DNA from: an uncultured Coriobacteriaceae bacterium
GTDB taxonomy: Bacteria > Actinomycetota > Coriobacteriia > Coriobacteriales > Coriobacteriaceae
NCBI GenBank assembly: GCA_944322305.1
Contig: CALUOP010000002.1
Span: 62,001 to 126,000 of the forward strand
Length of the DNA: 64,000 nt
Direction: 5' to 3'
The notes below the pieces were generated by a model. The model was not told the origin of the DNA. It saw only the letters and a list, made by a program, of their open reading frames with translations, and made no database searches. Positions within the stretch are counted from its first letter, which is position 1; each line of letters opens with the position of its first letter. A program made the translations under genes and the position numbers. Positions 36,514-45,130 of the stretch are shown piece by piece.

Positions 36514-36549
36514 CGCCGGGGTCTCGCCCACAGGGGCGGGGCCCCGGCG
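36514..36549 (+). other. GC-rich hairpin between phosphatase and YibE/F-like genes
   Basis: CGCCGGGG/CCCCGGCG (36514-36521 with 36542-36549) has an inner CGCCC/GGGCG stem. No T-run follows, so it is probably a weak terminator or attenuator. Confidence 0.45.
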
Positions 36550-36587
36550 GGGTTGTATCGACGTGCAAAGGAGAGACGACCGTTCCC

Positions 36588-37742
36588 ATGAAGAAGAACC
36601 TGCTCGAGCCCGCAGACCTTGCGGTGTTCGCCGTTATCGCCGCGATTGTGGCCGCAGTGCTGTGGTGGGGCCAAGCAAACCCCATCGACTACTCCTCGCT
36701 CGACGTGACGGGTATCACGTATCCGCGCGGCACGGTAACGGCTGTGACTGCGGAGGATCTCGACCCCGCGCCGTACGACCCCAACCGGTTTTGGGGCACG
36801 CAGACGCTCACCGTGCGCTTGGAGGACGGAGACCTGGCGGGCGAGGAGGTCGAGATCCAAAACGACCTGAGCGACACCCACAACGTGTACTGCGAGCAGG
36901 GCACGCGGGTGATCGTGCGCCTGGAGGCCCAGGAGGGCCTGGCACCGTACTACAGCATCTACAACTACGACCGCGGGCTCGGCTTGGCGGCGCTCGTGGC
37001 GGTGTTCGCTGTGCTCATGGTGGCCATCGGGCGCGGTAAGGGCTTCAAGAGCCTGGTGGGCCTGGCTTTCGCCATCTTCCTCATCGCTTGCTTCATGCTG
37101 CCGGCGTTTTACCACGGTTACCCGGTGATCCCGGTGACGCTTGCCGTGGTTCTCGCCATCACGGTGAGCTCCATGACGCTGCTCAACGGATGGAGCCGCA
37201 AAACGCTCGTCGCCATCGTGGCCACCATGTGCGGCGTGGCGCTGGCGGCGGCGTTCTACGCGACGTTCGCGGCGGTGCTGCACGTGGGCGGCTACAACAT
37301 GGAGGCGGCCGACGACCTGATCTTCATCCGCCAGCGCAGCGGGTTCCAGCTGGGCGACGTGCTGTTTACCTGCGTGCTGGTGTCCTCGCTCGGCGCGGTG
37401 CTCGACATGACCATGTCGGTTACCACGGCGTTGTTCGAGATGAAGCAGGTGCAGCCGCGGGTAGGGGCGCGCGAGCTTGTGCGTTCGGGCCTCGACATGG
37501 GGCGCGACATGATCGGCACCATGAGCCAAACACTCATCCTCGCCTTTGCGGGCGGGGCCATCACCACGCTGCTGTCGCTGCTTACCTACGGCACCCAAGG
37601 CGCGCAGCTTTTGAACTCCGACTACCTCACGCTCGAGATCTTCCAGAGCCTGATCGGCAGCTTGGCAGTCATCCTCTCGGTGCCGTTGGCCTCGCTCTTC
37701 TCGGCGTGGGCGCTTGACCGGCAGCCTGCGCGCGCGGCGTAA
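36588..37742 (+). CDS. YibE/F-like membrane protein
   Basis: A 384-residue protein. One N-terminal helix ('LAVFAVIAAIVAAVLWWG') is followed by an external domain of about 100 residues and then seven or eight helices, with conserved-looking 'LGAVLDMTMSVTTALFEM' and 'LVRSGLDMGRDMIGTMSQTL' segments. These match the YibE/F family, implicated in transport but of unknown substrate. ATG 36588 is the likely start although its GGAG lies about 13 bases upstream. The upstream reading frame overlaps the phosphatase gene and is rejected. Confidence 0.82.
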   Translation: MKKNLLEPADLAVFAVIAAIVAAVLWWGQANPIDYSSLDVTGITYPRGTVTAVTAEDLDPAPYDPNRFWGTQTLTVRLEDGDLAGEEVEIQNDLSDTHNVYCEQGTRVIVRLEAQEGLAPYYSIYNYDRGLGLAALVAVFAVLMVAIGRGKGFKSLVGLAFAIFLIACFMLPAFYHGYPVIPVTLAVVLAITVSSMTLLNGWSRKTLVAIVATMCGVALAAAFYATFAAVLHVGGYNMEAADDLIFIRQRSGFQLGDVLFTCVLVSSLGAVLDMTMSVTTALFEMKQVQPRVGARELVRSGLDMGRDMIGTMSQTLILAFAGGAITTLLSLLTYGTQGAQLLNSDYLTLEIFQSLIGSLAVILSVPLASLFSAWALDRQPARAA

Positions 37743-37881
37743 AACCGTTGGGCGGGCGCGCGTTCGGGCTACCGGGCCCCGGCCTTTCCCGGCCTGGGCG
37801 CCCCGGTCGCGCTCTCGGCGAACCCTTCCGACGCTTTGCGCGTTTCTCGCGTTTATCGCCGGTGTTTGTTTACAAGGGCCG

Positions 37882-37910
37882 TTGGCGGCGGATAATAACG
37901 GTCGTATGTT
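37882..37910 (+). promoter_or_regulatory. Promoter of the TSCPD/lipoprotein pair
   Basis: -35 TTGGCG (37882-37887) and -10 TATGTT (37905-37910) are separated by 17 bp, 40 bases before the TSCPD start codon. Confidence 0.5.
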
Positions 37911-37950
37911 TTCAGGGCGCGCCGCTGCGCGCCATGGGGGAGGAACCAAC

Positions 37951-38223
37951 ATGACCGCTATCGACTATACGCCGCACGGCGTGTGCTCGCGCAACATCCA
38001 CGTGGAGCTTGAGGAAGACGGCTCCACCATCAAGAACGTGGCCTTCACCGGCGGCTGCAACGGCAACCTCAAGGCGGTGTCCAAGCTCGTGGCCGGCAAG
38101 CCGGTGGCCGAGATCACCGCCATCCTCGACGGCAACACCTGCGGCAACCGTCCCACCTCGTGCGCCGACCAGCTGTGCCACGCGCTGCGCGCCGCGCAGG
38201 CCCAGGCGGCTGCGGGGGCGTAA
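37951..38223 (+). CDS. TSCPD domain protein (TIGR03905 type)
   Basis: A 90-residue protein with the family's conserved cysteines: 'YTPHGVCSRNIHVELEEDG' at the N-terminus, 'VAFTGGCNGNLKAVSKLV', 'NTCGNRPTSCADQLCHAL' at the C-terminus. The TSCPD domain also occurs at the end of some class II ribonucleotide reductases; free-standing versions are of unknown function and probably bind metal. ATG 37951 follows GGGGGAGG. Its TAA stop is immediately followed by the GTG of the next gene. Confidence 0.88.
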   Translation: MTAIDYTPHGVCSRNIHVELEEDGSTIKNVAFTGGCNGNLKAVSKLVAGKPVAEITAILDGNTCGNRPTSCADQLCHALRAAQAQAAAGA

Positions 38224-39441
38224 GTGGGCCTGCTGGAGCGTTTGCGCAACCTGTCGCGCCGGCAGTTCCTGGCCGGATCGGCGGCTGCGGGCGGCGCGCT
38301 TCTCGCTGCGTCGACGGTAAGCGGTTGCAGCGGTGACAACAAGCAAGAGGAGAACGACCCCCAGGTCATCGAGGATGACTCCAGCAGCGTGGACATCTTC
38401 TCGGAGTTCTCCGACGCGGGCGACGCGCCCGAGCCGGCGGCGACGTGGACGTTGCCGCTGGGCACGGTGCTGCTGGCCAGCGAGGGCACGTGGGTCGCGG
38501 CCATGCAGCCGTCGGAGACTGCTGCGGTGGCCAACACGCTCGGCGTGCTCAGTCTGGCGTCCGGCAGCCTCACCACGCTGCTGGCAGCGCCCACCCAGGG
38601 GACGACCTTCTCGTTTTACGACGCGCACTGCTCGGACAGCGTGTTCGCGTGGGTGGAGATCTGCTACGACGACCGCGCGTGGAAGCTGTTTGCCCAGCCG
38701 CTTGCGGGCGGCGCGCTGACGGGCGAGGCAGCGCAGCTTGCCTCTGGCGACAGCGATTACGATCCGCCGCGCTTCACCGTACACGACGACATGGTGATCT
38801 GGCTCGAGATGCCCAGCACCGCGGGCTCCCGCACCACCGACGACTCGCACTGCTACCTGTGGACGGCGTCCAGCGGCTCGCGGCAGGAGCTGTGGACCTC
38901 GCACGGGCGCTTTGCCACCGCGCTCACCGTGTCCGGGGGCATCCTCACCATCACGCCGCGCGTGCGCACCGACGAGAGCAGCCGATACTACGGCCTAACC
39001 GCGCTCGATCTGGCTGACAGCACGCATGCGCAGGTGGACCAGTTGGTGCTGCCGGCGAGCATCCAGCCATTCGAGGCCGTGTATATGGGCGACCGCTTTG
39101 CGTTCTCGGTTGAGGCCTCGTACGGCTCGGGCGGGCTCTTCGGCAACATGGGCACCTTCGTTGGCTCGGGGGACGGCCCGTACTACTACCTCTCGCGCGA
39201 GCCGCAGGAATGCGTGGCGGGCTCAGGGACGCGCTACGTGGTGAAGTCGCAGTCGTCGCATTTCCTGATCGACACCGAAGCCGAGACCTACGCGATCATC
39301 TACGCGCCCGACCGCGCGATCGACCGCGGCGACTATTCGCCCAGCGTGGGCACGGTGTCGCAGTTCGTGACCTTCGCCACGGTGCGCAGCCTCGAGACGG
39401 GCCTGCCCGAGTCCGTTGTGGCGCGCGTGTTCAACCTGTAG
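38224..39441 (+). CDS. Tat-exported lipoprotein, possible beta-propeller
   Basis: A 405-residue protein. The N-terminus has a twin-arginine signal 'SRRQFLAGSAAAGGALLAA' running into a lipobox 'VSGC', so it should be folded in the cytoplasm, exported by Tat and lipid-anchored outside. An acidic linker follows, then repeated beta-rich segments ('GTVLLASEGTWVAAM', 'FAWVEICYDDRAWKLF', 'VIWLEMPS') reminiscent of a propeller. I do not recognise the family. GTG start directly abuts the TSCPD stop codon, so translation is probably coupled. The Tat export hints at a bound cofactor or fast folding; nothing shows which. Confidence 0.72.
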   Translation: MGLLERLRNLSRRQFLAGSAAAGGALLAASTVSGCSGDNKQEENDPQVIEDDSSSVDIFSEFSDAGDAPEPAATWTLPLGTVLLASEGTWVAAMQPSETAAVANTLGVLSLASGSLTTLLAAPTQGTTFSFYDAHCSDSVFAWVEICYDDRAWKLFAQPLAGGALTGEAAQLASGDSDYDPPRFTVHDDMVIWLEMPSTAGSRTTDDSHCYLWTASSGSRQELWTSHGRFATALTVSGGILTITPRVRTDESSRYYGLTALDLADSTHAQVDQLVLPASIQPFEAVYMGDRFAFSVEASYGSGGLFGNMGTFVGSGDGPYYYLSREPQECVAGSGTRYVVKSQSSHFLIDTEAETYAIIYAPDRAIDRGDYSPSVGTVSQFVTFATVRSLETGLPESVVARVFNL

Positions 39442-39540
39442 GCGTTGCGTGCGGGGCGCGGCGCCGGGGCGCGAGAGGGCAACGCGCATCGCGCGGTCCG
39501 CTATCGGCACCAGCCCTCTACAGCAGGACCGCGGCCCCAG

Positions 39541-39939
39541 CTAATAGCCCATGCGGCGCAGGTCGGCGTCGGAGAGGCCAAAGTAGTGGCCGATCTCGTG
39601 CACCACGGTTTTGCGGATCTGCTCCACCACGTCCTCGCGGGTGGAGAACAGCTGCTCGTGCGCGCGCTTGAAGATGGTGACCACGTCGGGCGTCACGTTG
39701 CCGTAGGACCATCCGCGCTGGGTGAGCGGCACGCCTTCGTACAGGCCGAGCAACACGCCGCGCAGGCGCGTGCCGTCCGAGGGCGCGGCGTCGCTGCGCA
39801 GGGCGGCGAGCTGAGCGGCGCTGGGGGCGTCCGCCACCGTGACGCCGACGTTTTCCAGCGCGTTGAGGAAGCGCGGCGGGATGCTCGCCAGCGCGTCCTC
39901 CACCGCTTGCTCAAACTCTTCGTCGGTCATCTCGTACAT
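39541..39939 (-). CDS. Small zincin-like metallopeptidase (DUF1025/MMP family)
   Basis: A 132-residue protein ending with the zinc-binding motif 'TVVHEIGHYFGLSDADLRRMGY', where HExxH plus a downstream Asp match the minimal zincin family (DUF1025). The N-terminal half is acidic and helical. The substrate and even peptidase activity are unproven in this family. Start ATG 39939 sits in a TATATATATG context without a clear ribosome site; ATG 39930 is an alternative. A longer in-frame extension to 40287 overlaps the divergent DUF3006 gene and is rejected. Confidence 0.82.
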   Translation of the reverse strand: MYEMTDEEFEQAVEDALASIPPRFLNALENVGVTVADAPSAAQLAALRSDAAPSDGTRLRGVLLGLYEGVPLTQRGWSYGNVTPDVVTIFKRAHEQLFSTREDVVEQIRKTVVHEIGHYFGLSDADLRRMGY

Positions 39940-40126
39940 ATATATAGGTTCGCGGCCGCTGCGTCGCCGCGCCTCCCTTCCGCCTTCATTGTGACCGCTT
40001 TGGGCGCCGCCGCGTCGCCGGCTGCAACGCATGCCGCCGCGCTTACCAAAACGACAGAAAACCACGGGCAAAACCGGCTGCGCTCCAAACCGATCACGTA
40101 CAATACCGTGCGAGGAGGTAGTAGCT

Positions 40127-40381
40127 ATGCAACGCGTTACAGTTGACAGGATCATAGACGGCGTGGCCGTGTGCATGGCGGGCCCGGCGATCAAGCGTCT
40201 GCCGCTTGACGAGCTGGCTCCCGGCGTCGACGAGGGCTTCGTGCTCGATCTGGTGGACGGCGTCTGGACGGTGAACGAGGAGCTCACGGCCCAGAACCGC
40301 GCGTTTATCGACGGGGAGCTGCACTACGAGCACGAGGACGGATCGCCGGCCATGCGCGAGGACGCCAGCCAGCCGTGGTAG
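40127..40381 (+). CDS. DUF3006-like small protein
   Basis: An 84-residue acidic protein matching the DUF3006 pattern: 'VDRIIDGVAVCMAG' at the start, 'LPLDELAPGVDEGFVL' in the middle and 'DGVWTVNEELTAQNRAFID' at the end. DUF3006 genes often sit next to secreted hydrolases. Here the gene overlaps a beta-lactamase-like gene by 7 bases, so the two are translationally coupled. ATG 40127 follows GAGGAGG. TACAAT (40099-40104) could be its -10. Function unknown. Confidence 0.8.
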   Translation: MQRVTVDRIIDGVAVCMAGPAIKRLPLDELAPGVDEGFVLDLVDGVWTVNEELTAQNRAFIDGELHYEHEDGSPAMREDASQPW

Positions 40382-41658
40382 GCCGGCGCAACAACAGCGC
40401 GGCCGATAAGCGCCCGGCGGGCGAGAAACGCGCGTTGGGCGAGAAGCGCCCGGCGGGTGAGAACGGCGTGTCGGGCGCCGCCCCCGCGCGGCTGCCCAGG
40501 CTCACGCCGGTGCGCGTCGCAGCGCTGCTCGCCGTAGCCGCCGCGCTGGTGGCGGGTGTGGCTGCGGCGTTTGCGCTCTTCCCGCCGGCGGGCTTGAGCG
40601 CCGCGCAGGAGGCAACCGGCGCCAAGGCGGCGGTGGACGGCGCGTTTGCCCAGCTGGCGGCTGCCTCGGGCGCGACGCTCGCAAACGTGGCCGATGTTGC
40701 ACGCGAGGCCGGCGGCACCAGCGTGGCAGGCCTTGAGCGCGCCGTGCGCGCGGAGGCGTTTGCCGCCGAGCGTCCCGCGCTGAACCTTGCCGAGCTCGAC
40801 TTCGGCGCCGTTCCCGCCGGTGACGAGGTTGCGTCCTTCTCGCTTACCGGCGGCGCGGCGCCTGCGGTTAGCGCAGAGAGTCTGGCCGCCGTCAACGCGG
40901 CGCTGGCACAGCTGCGCGCGCTGGGATCGGCCGGGTTCGTGCTCGTAGACTGCGCCAGCGGCGCGGGCCTTGCCGCCGGGGCGGACACGGCGGTGTACGG
41001 CGCGAGCACCTACAAGGCGCCGTACGCCTGCTACGTGTGCGAGCAGCTGGTGGACGGCGGCGCCATCACGCTGGACAGCGCCTGCCCGGTAACGCCCGGC
41101 CTGAACTACGAGAGCACCTTCGGGCTCGACGCCAGCTCGTACCCGGTGCGCACGCTGCTCGAGGCGCTGATCACCCAGTCGGACAACGACGCCTTCCGCG
41201 TGCTGCGCGGCGCCTACGACCGCAGCGGCTACAACGCGTGGACCGACCAGTTCGGCGACGCGGCGCTGCGCCGCGGCGGGCTGTTTTACCCCACGTACTG
41301 CGCGCGCACCTCGGCAAAGCTGTGGGCGCACCTCTACGCGTACGGCACGGGCGGCAGCCCCACGGGCGCGTGGCTGTGGGATTTGCTGAGCAAGACGGAG
41401 ATCTCGTTTCTGCGCGCCGGCGTTGAGCGCGCCGGCCTGCCGGTTGCGGCAACGGTGCGCAACAAGGCCGGCTGGTACGCGGACGCCGACGAGCCGCAGT
41501 ACAACTGCACGTCGGACGCGGGGATCGTGCAGGTGGGCGGCTCCACGTACCTGGCGTCCATCATGACGAGCGCACCCACGGGCGGCGCGGCTGCCGAGGC
41601 GTACGAGGATCTGGCGTCGGCGCTCTTTAACGAGGACGTGCTGCTGGCGCTGCGGTAG
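40375..41658 (+). CDS. Class A beta-lactamase-like serine hydrolase, membrane-anchored
   Basis: A 427-residue protein. The basic N-terminus has repeated 'KRPAGEKRALGEKRPAGE', then one transmembrane helix (about 46-66) and an extracellular Ala-rich region. The catalytic domain (about 180-425) has the SxxK nucleophile motif in 'YGASTYKAPY', the second motif in 'TQSDNDAF' and a third-box-like 'VRNKAGWY' (KAG in place of KTG). This may be a beta-lactamase or a cell-wall transpeptidase/carboxypeptidase relative; resistance should not be assumed. The GTG at 40375 overlaps the DUF3006 stop codon. Confidence 0.78.
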   Translation: MVGRRNNSAADKRPAGEKRALGEKRPAGENGVSGAAPARLPRLTPVRVAALLAVAAALVAGVAAAFALFPPAGLSAAQEATGAKAAVDGAFAQLAAASGATLANVADVAREAGGTSVAGLERAVRAEAFAAERPALNLAELDFGAVPAGDEVASFSLTGGAAPAVSAESLAAVNAALAQLRALGSAGFVLVDCASGAGLAAGADTAVYGASTYKAPYACYVCEQLVDGGAITLDSACPVTPGLNYESTFGLDASSYPVRTLLEALITQSDNDAFRVLRGAYDRSGYNAWTDQFGDAALRRGGLFYPTYCARTSAKLWAHLYAYGTGGSPTGAWLWDLLSKTEISFLRAGVERAGLPVAATVRNKAGWYADADEPQYNCTSDAGIVQVGGSTYLASIMTSAPTGGAAAEAYEDLASALFNEDVLLALR

Positions 41659-41698
41659 GGGTGCGGGCGGCCGAGCCGGAGCCGCGCTTTGCGCACCC

Positions 41699-41729
41699 TT
41701 GACTTCAAGCCGGCTTTACCCCGTATGCT
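41699..41729 (+). promoter_or_regulatory. Possible promoter of larEBC
   Basis: -35 TTGACT (41699-41704) and -10 TATGCT (41724-41729) are separated by 19 bp, about 95 bases before larE. Confidence 0.4.
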
Positions 41730-41823
41730 GGCGAGGAAAACGACGCCGCCAGGACGCACGGCGCGGCTGGGACGCATCAAGCGCCGCCGCAAGCGCCGGC
41801 ATCGGGCGCGGAGGGAGGAACGG

Positions 41824-42444
41824 ATGGCCCACACAGAGCTGCTCGCGCAGGTGGAGGAGCGCCTGCGCGGTCTGCTTGACACGGAGGTTCGCTACGGCCT
41901 GGCCTTCTCGGGCGGGTGCGACTCGGTCCTGCTGCTGGCGCTGCTGGCGCGCGGTGGCTTTGACGTGGCACCGTATACGCTGGTCACGGCGTTCCAAGCG
42001 CCCTTTGAGCTTGCCGACGCGCGCGAGGGCGCACGGGCGGCGGGCGCGGAGCTTGCGGTGATCCGCGCGGACATCCTGGCGCAGGAGCGCGTGCGCGCCA
42101 ACCCGCCGGACCGCTGCTACTGGTGCAAGCGCTTCATCTTCGGGCGCATCTTGGACGCCATGGCGCGCGACGGGCGCACGGTGCTTCTCGACGGCAGCAA
42201 CGCCTCGGACGACCCGGCGCGCCGTCCCGGCATGCGCGTGCTCGATGAGCTGGGCGTGCGCTCGCCGCTGCGCGAGCTGGGCCTTGCCAAGCCCCAGGTG
42301 CGCGAGCTTTCGCGCGCGCTGGGGCTGTTCACGGCCGAGAAGCCCAGCTTCTCGTGCTACGCCACCAAGGTGCCGGCGGGGCAGCCGCTCACGCAGGAGG
42401 CGCTCGACGCGGTGGCGATGCGCGAGAACCGCGGCTGGCGGTAA
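41824..42444 (+). CDS. larE: LarE, sulfur-transfer enzyme for nickel-pincer cofactor (short form)
   Basis: A 206-residue PP-loop protein: 'YGLAFSGGCDSVLLLALLA' (ATP loop), 'DRCYWCKRFIF', 'DGSNASDDPARRPGM' and 'LFTAEKPSFSCYATKVPAGQ', whose Cys corresponds to the sulfur donor Cys of lactobacillar LarE. It adenylates and sulfurates the carboxylates of the LarB product. Typical LarE is about 270 residues. This one stops shortly after the Cys region ('VAMRENRGWR'), missing most of the C-terminal domain. ATG 41824 follows GGAGGAA. First gene of larE-larB-larC; larA, the lactate racemase, is not in the window. Confidence 0.85.
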   Translation: MAHTELLAQVEERLRGLLDTEVRYGLAFSGGCDSVLLLALLARGGFDVAPYTLVTAFQAPFELADAREGARAAGAELAVIRADILAQERVRANPPDRCYWCKRFIFGRILDAMARDGRTVLLDGSNASDDPARRPGMRVLDELGVRSPLRELGLAKPQVRELSRALGLFTAEKPSFSCYATKVPAGQPLTQEALDAVAMRENRGWR

Positions 42445-42534
42445 CGCGAGCCGCCGGGTACGGCGGGGCCGCGCGCCCCGCGGGATCGACACCAGGCAGG
42501 AAGGCTGCATGGAGAGGCTGCATGAGGAGGTTGC

Positions 42535-43443
42535 ATGGACGCATCTGAGTTGAAGCGCTTGGCCGAGGCGGTGGCTGCCGGTGCCGCCACGCCCGACGAG
42601 CTGGTGGAGCGCGTGCGCGCAGACGCCGCCCGCAGCGTGGTCGACTTGGGTTACGCCCAGGTGGACACGCAGCGCGGCCTGCGCACCGGCGTGTCCGAGG
42701 TGGTGTACGGCGCCGGCAAAACGGCCGAGCAGATAGCCGGCATCCTCCAGGCCATGCACGAGGCCGGCCAGCGCCGCGTGCTCGTGACGCGCTTTGCGCC
42801 CGAGAAGGCCGCCCAGGTGGCGCGCCTTTTGGGCGTGGAGCTTGTGAGCGCCGAGGCGGGGGATAAGAAGAGCGCCGCGCCCGCGTCCGCTGCAGCCTCC
42901 GGTGCCGCGGCGGACGCGCCGCCTGCGCCGGGCCCTGAGGCGGCGCGCGCCAGCTCCTCGGTCCCCGGCGGCCCCGTGCGCTACTGGCCGTCCGCGCAGC
43001 TGGCCGTGCGCGGCGAGATGCCCGCGCCCGACGGCAACGGGCGCGTGGTGGTGGCCGCTGCCGGCACGAGCGACTACGCCGTGGCGGAGGAGGCGGCGCT
43101 GACCGCGGAGTTTCTGGGTAACCGCGTGACGCGCCTGTACGACGTGGGCGTGGCCGGCATCCACCGGCTGCTCGCGCACGTGGACGACCTGGCGTCCGCG
43201 CAGGTGGTGGTGGCCGTGGCCGGCATGGAGGGCGCGCTTGCCAGCGTGGTGGGCGGCCTTGCGGCCTGCCCCGTCATCGCGGTGCCCACGAGCGTGGGCT
43301 ACGGCGCGAGCTTCGGCGGGGTGGCGGCGCTGCTCGCCATGCTCAACAGCTGCGCCAGCGGCGTGTCGGTGGTCAACATCGACAACGGCTTCGGCGCCGG
43401 CTACCAGGCGTCGCTTATCAACCACGCCCGCATCCGGGCCTGA
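42535..43443 (+). CDS. larB: LarB, nicotinate-adenine dinucleotide carboxylase/hydrolase
   Basis: A 302-residue protein with an N-terminal helical region ('VVDLGYAQVDTQRGLRTG', 'VSEVVYGAGKTAEQI') and a C-terminal PurE-like domain ('VVVAAAGTSDYAVAEEAALT', 'YDVGVAGIHRLLAH', 'VAVAGMEGALASVVGGL', 'VGYGASFGGVAALLAML'). LarB carboxylates the pyridinium ring of nicotinic acid adenine dinucleotide and cleaves it, the first step of the pincer cofactor. An Ala/Pro-rich insert of about 40 residues (about 42850-42972) separates the domains. ATG 42535 is the third of three tandem ribosome-site/ATG repeats and the only one in frame. Confidence 0.92.
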   Translation: MDASELKRLAEAVAAGAATPDELVERVRADAARSVVDLGYAQVDTQRGLRTGVSEVVYGAGKTAEQIAGILQAMHEAGQRRVLVTRFAPEKAAQVARLLGVELVSAEAGDKKSAAPASAAASGAAADAPPAPGPEAARASSSVPGGPVRYWPSAQLAVRGEMPAPDGNGRVVVAAAGTSDYAVAEEAALTAEFLGNRVTRLYDVGVAGIHRLLAHVDDLASAQVVVAVAGMEGALASVVGGLAACPVIAVPTSVGYGASFGGVAALLAMLNSCASGVSVVNIDNGFGAGYQASLINHARIRA

Positions 43444-43470
43444 CGCGAGAGCGGGCGCCCCGCCGCGGAG

Positions 43471-43514
43471 CGGGTGCCAACGGCAGGGGCCGCGGCATCC
43501 GCCGTTGGCACCCG
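43471..43514 (+). terminator. Strong hairpin between larB and larC
   Basis: A 14-bp perfect stem (43471-43484 with 43501-43514) with a 16-nt loop is followed by CCTTAT, a poor T-run. Likely partial terminator or stabiliser within the lar operon. Confidence 0.6.
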
Positions 43515-43565
43515 CCTTATGGCGGTCCGGGTCGGCCGGGCGGCATGTATCGAGAAGGAGGGGGT

Positions 43566-44888
43566 ATGGGCACGACCCTGTACCTAGACTGCACCAACGG
43601 CATCAGCGGCGACATGACGGTGGCCGCCCTGCTCGACCTGGGCGCCAGCGAGGAGGTGCTGCGCGCCGCGCTGGACAGCCTGCCGGTTGCGGGCTACCGC
43701 GTCGAGGTCAGCCGCGTGAGCAAGGCCGGCCTGGATGCCTGCGACTTCAACGTGGTGCTGGACCACGTGCACGATAACCACGACCACGACATGGCCTACC
43801 TGCACGGTCATGCCGCGGGCGAGAAGGACGCGGAGCTGCGCGAGCGCGCGCACGAGCACGGCGGTCACGCGCACGTCCACGACCACGCTCCCGGCGATCA
43901 CCACGACCACGCGCATCACCACCACGGCCCGCACACCCACGAGCACCGCGGCCCGGCCGACCTTGACGCGCTGATCGACGCCGCCGCCCTCACGCCCGGC
44001 GCCCGCACGCTGGCGCACCGCATCGTGGCGATTCTCGCCCAGGCGGAGGCGGCGGCGCACGGCGTGCCGCTTGACCAGGTGCACTTCCACGAGGTGGGCG
44101 CGGTCGACTCGGTGGTCGACATCGTGGCGGCGGCCGTGTGCCTGGACAACCTGGGCGTGACGCGCGCCGTGGTGCCGCAGCTCACCGACGGGCACGGCAC
44201 CATCCGCTGCCAGCACGGCGTCATCCCCGTGCCGGTGCCCGCCACGCTGAACATCGTGGCGCAGCACAACCTGCCGCTTTCGATCTGCGAGGTCGAGGGC
44301 GAGCTGGTGACGCCCACCGGCGCCGCCATCGTGGCTGCGCTGGACCCGGCGCGCGAGCTGCCGGCGCGGTTCACGGTTGAGCGCGTGGGCCTGGGCGCCG
44401 GCAAACGCAGCTACCGCCGCCCGAGCCTTCTGCGCGCGCTGATCATCCACCCGGCGGACGAGGTGCCGCAGGACCGCGTGGTGCGCCTGGAGTGCGACAT
44501 CGACGACGCCACCGGCGAGCAGCTGGCCTTTGCGGCCGAGCGCCTCATGGCCGCCGGCGCGCGCGAGGCGCACTGGGTGCCGGTGTTCACCAAGAAGGGC
44601 CGCCCGGCCTACCAGCTGCAGATGGTGGCCGCGCCGGCGGACGTGGCGCGGCTGGAGGGCGTCATCTTTGCCGAGACGACCACCATCGGCATCCGCCGCT
44701 GGGACTGCGAGCGCTCGGTGCTGCCGCGCGCTGCCGGCCAGGCCCAAACGCCGTGGGGCCCGGTGCGCACCAAGCGCGTCGAGCTGCCGGACGGCAGCGC
44801 GCGCGTCACGCCCGAGTACGAGGACTGCGCCCGCCTGGCGCGCGAGAACGGCGTGCCGCTGCAGCAGGTGATGGCGGCGGTGCGGTAA
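43566..44888 (+). CDS. larC: LarC, nickel insertase for the pincer cofactor
   Basis: A 440-residue protein with 'LYLDCTNGISGDMTVAALLD' at the start, a His/Asp-rich nickel-storage stretch (about residues 65-135), 'HFHEVGAVDSVVDIVAAAVC', 'PATLNIVAQHNLPL' and C-terminal 'VRLECDIDDATGEQLAFAAE'. LarC inserts Ni into the sulfurated precursor using CTP. In Lactiplantibacillus the gene is split by a programmed frameshift; here both halves are one continuous frame. ATG 43566 follows AAGGAGGGGG. Confidence 0.93.
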   Translation: MGTTLYLDCTNGISGDMTVAALLDLGASEEVLRAALDSLPVAGYRVEVSRVSKAGLDACDFNVVLDHVHDNHDHDMAYLHGHAAGEKDAELRERAHEHGGHAHVHDHAPGDHHDHAHHHHGPHTHEHRGPADLDALIDAAALTPGARTLAHRIVAILAQAEAAAHGVPLDQVHFHEVGAVDSVVDIVAAAVCLDNLGVTRAVVPQLTDGHGTIRCQHGVIPVPVPATLNIVAQHNLPLSICEVEGELVTPTGAAIVAALDPARELPARFTVERVGLGAGKRSYRRPSLLRALIIHPADEVPQDRVVRLECDIDDATGEQLAFAAERLMAAGAREAHWVPVFTKKGRPAYQLQMVAAPADVARLEGVIFAETTTIGIRRWDCERSVLPRAAGQAQTPWGPVRTKRVELPDGSARVTPEYEDCARLARENGVPLQQVMAAVR

Positions 44889-44915
44889 GGGGCGCTCGCG
44901 CGCAGCGGGCAAGGG

Positions 44916-44950
44916 GCCCGGCTCCGTCGGCACGGCGGGGCCGGGCTTTT
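44916..44950 (+). terminator. Terminator after larC
   Basis: GCCCGGC (44916-44922) pairs with GCCGGGC (44940-44946), followed by TTTT. Bases 44951-45130 hold only a possible extended -10 (GGTATAAC, about 45071-45078) for the next gene. Confidence 0.7.
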
Positions 44951-45130
44951 GCACCGCCCTTCTCGCATGCTGTTTCTCGCCCGCTGCCCACAGCCCCGCA
45001 TTGAAGCACTCGTTTCCCCTTGCTGGGGGCAGCGCGTTGTGCCGACATCCGCGCTTGTGCGGGGCGCGGCGGGTATAACCGAGGGCAGCTGGCGGCGTTG
45101 CCGCACCACCCCAAGGAGAAGGGACTTCCC

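Noticed and set aside
43566..44888. Programmed frameshift in larC
   Set aside because: The two LarC halves are in one continuous frame here, so no recoding is needed.
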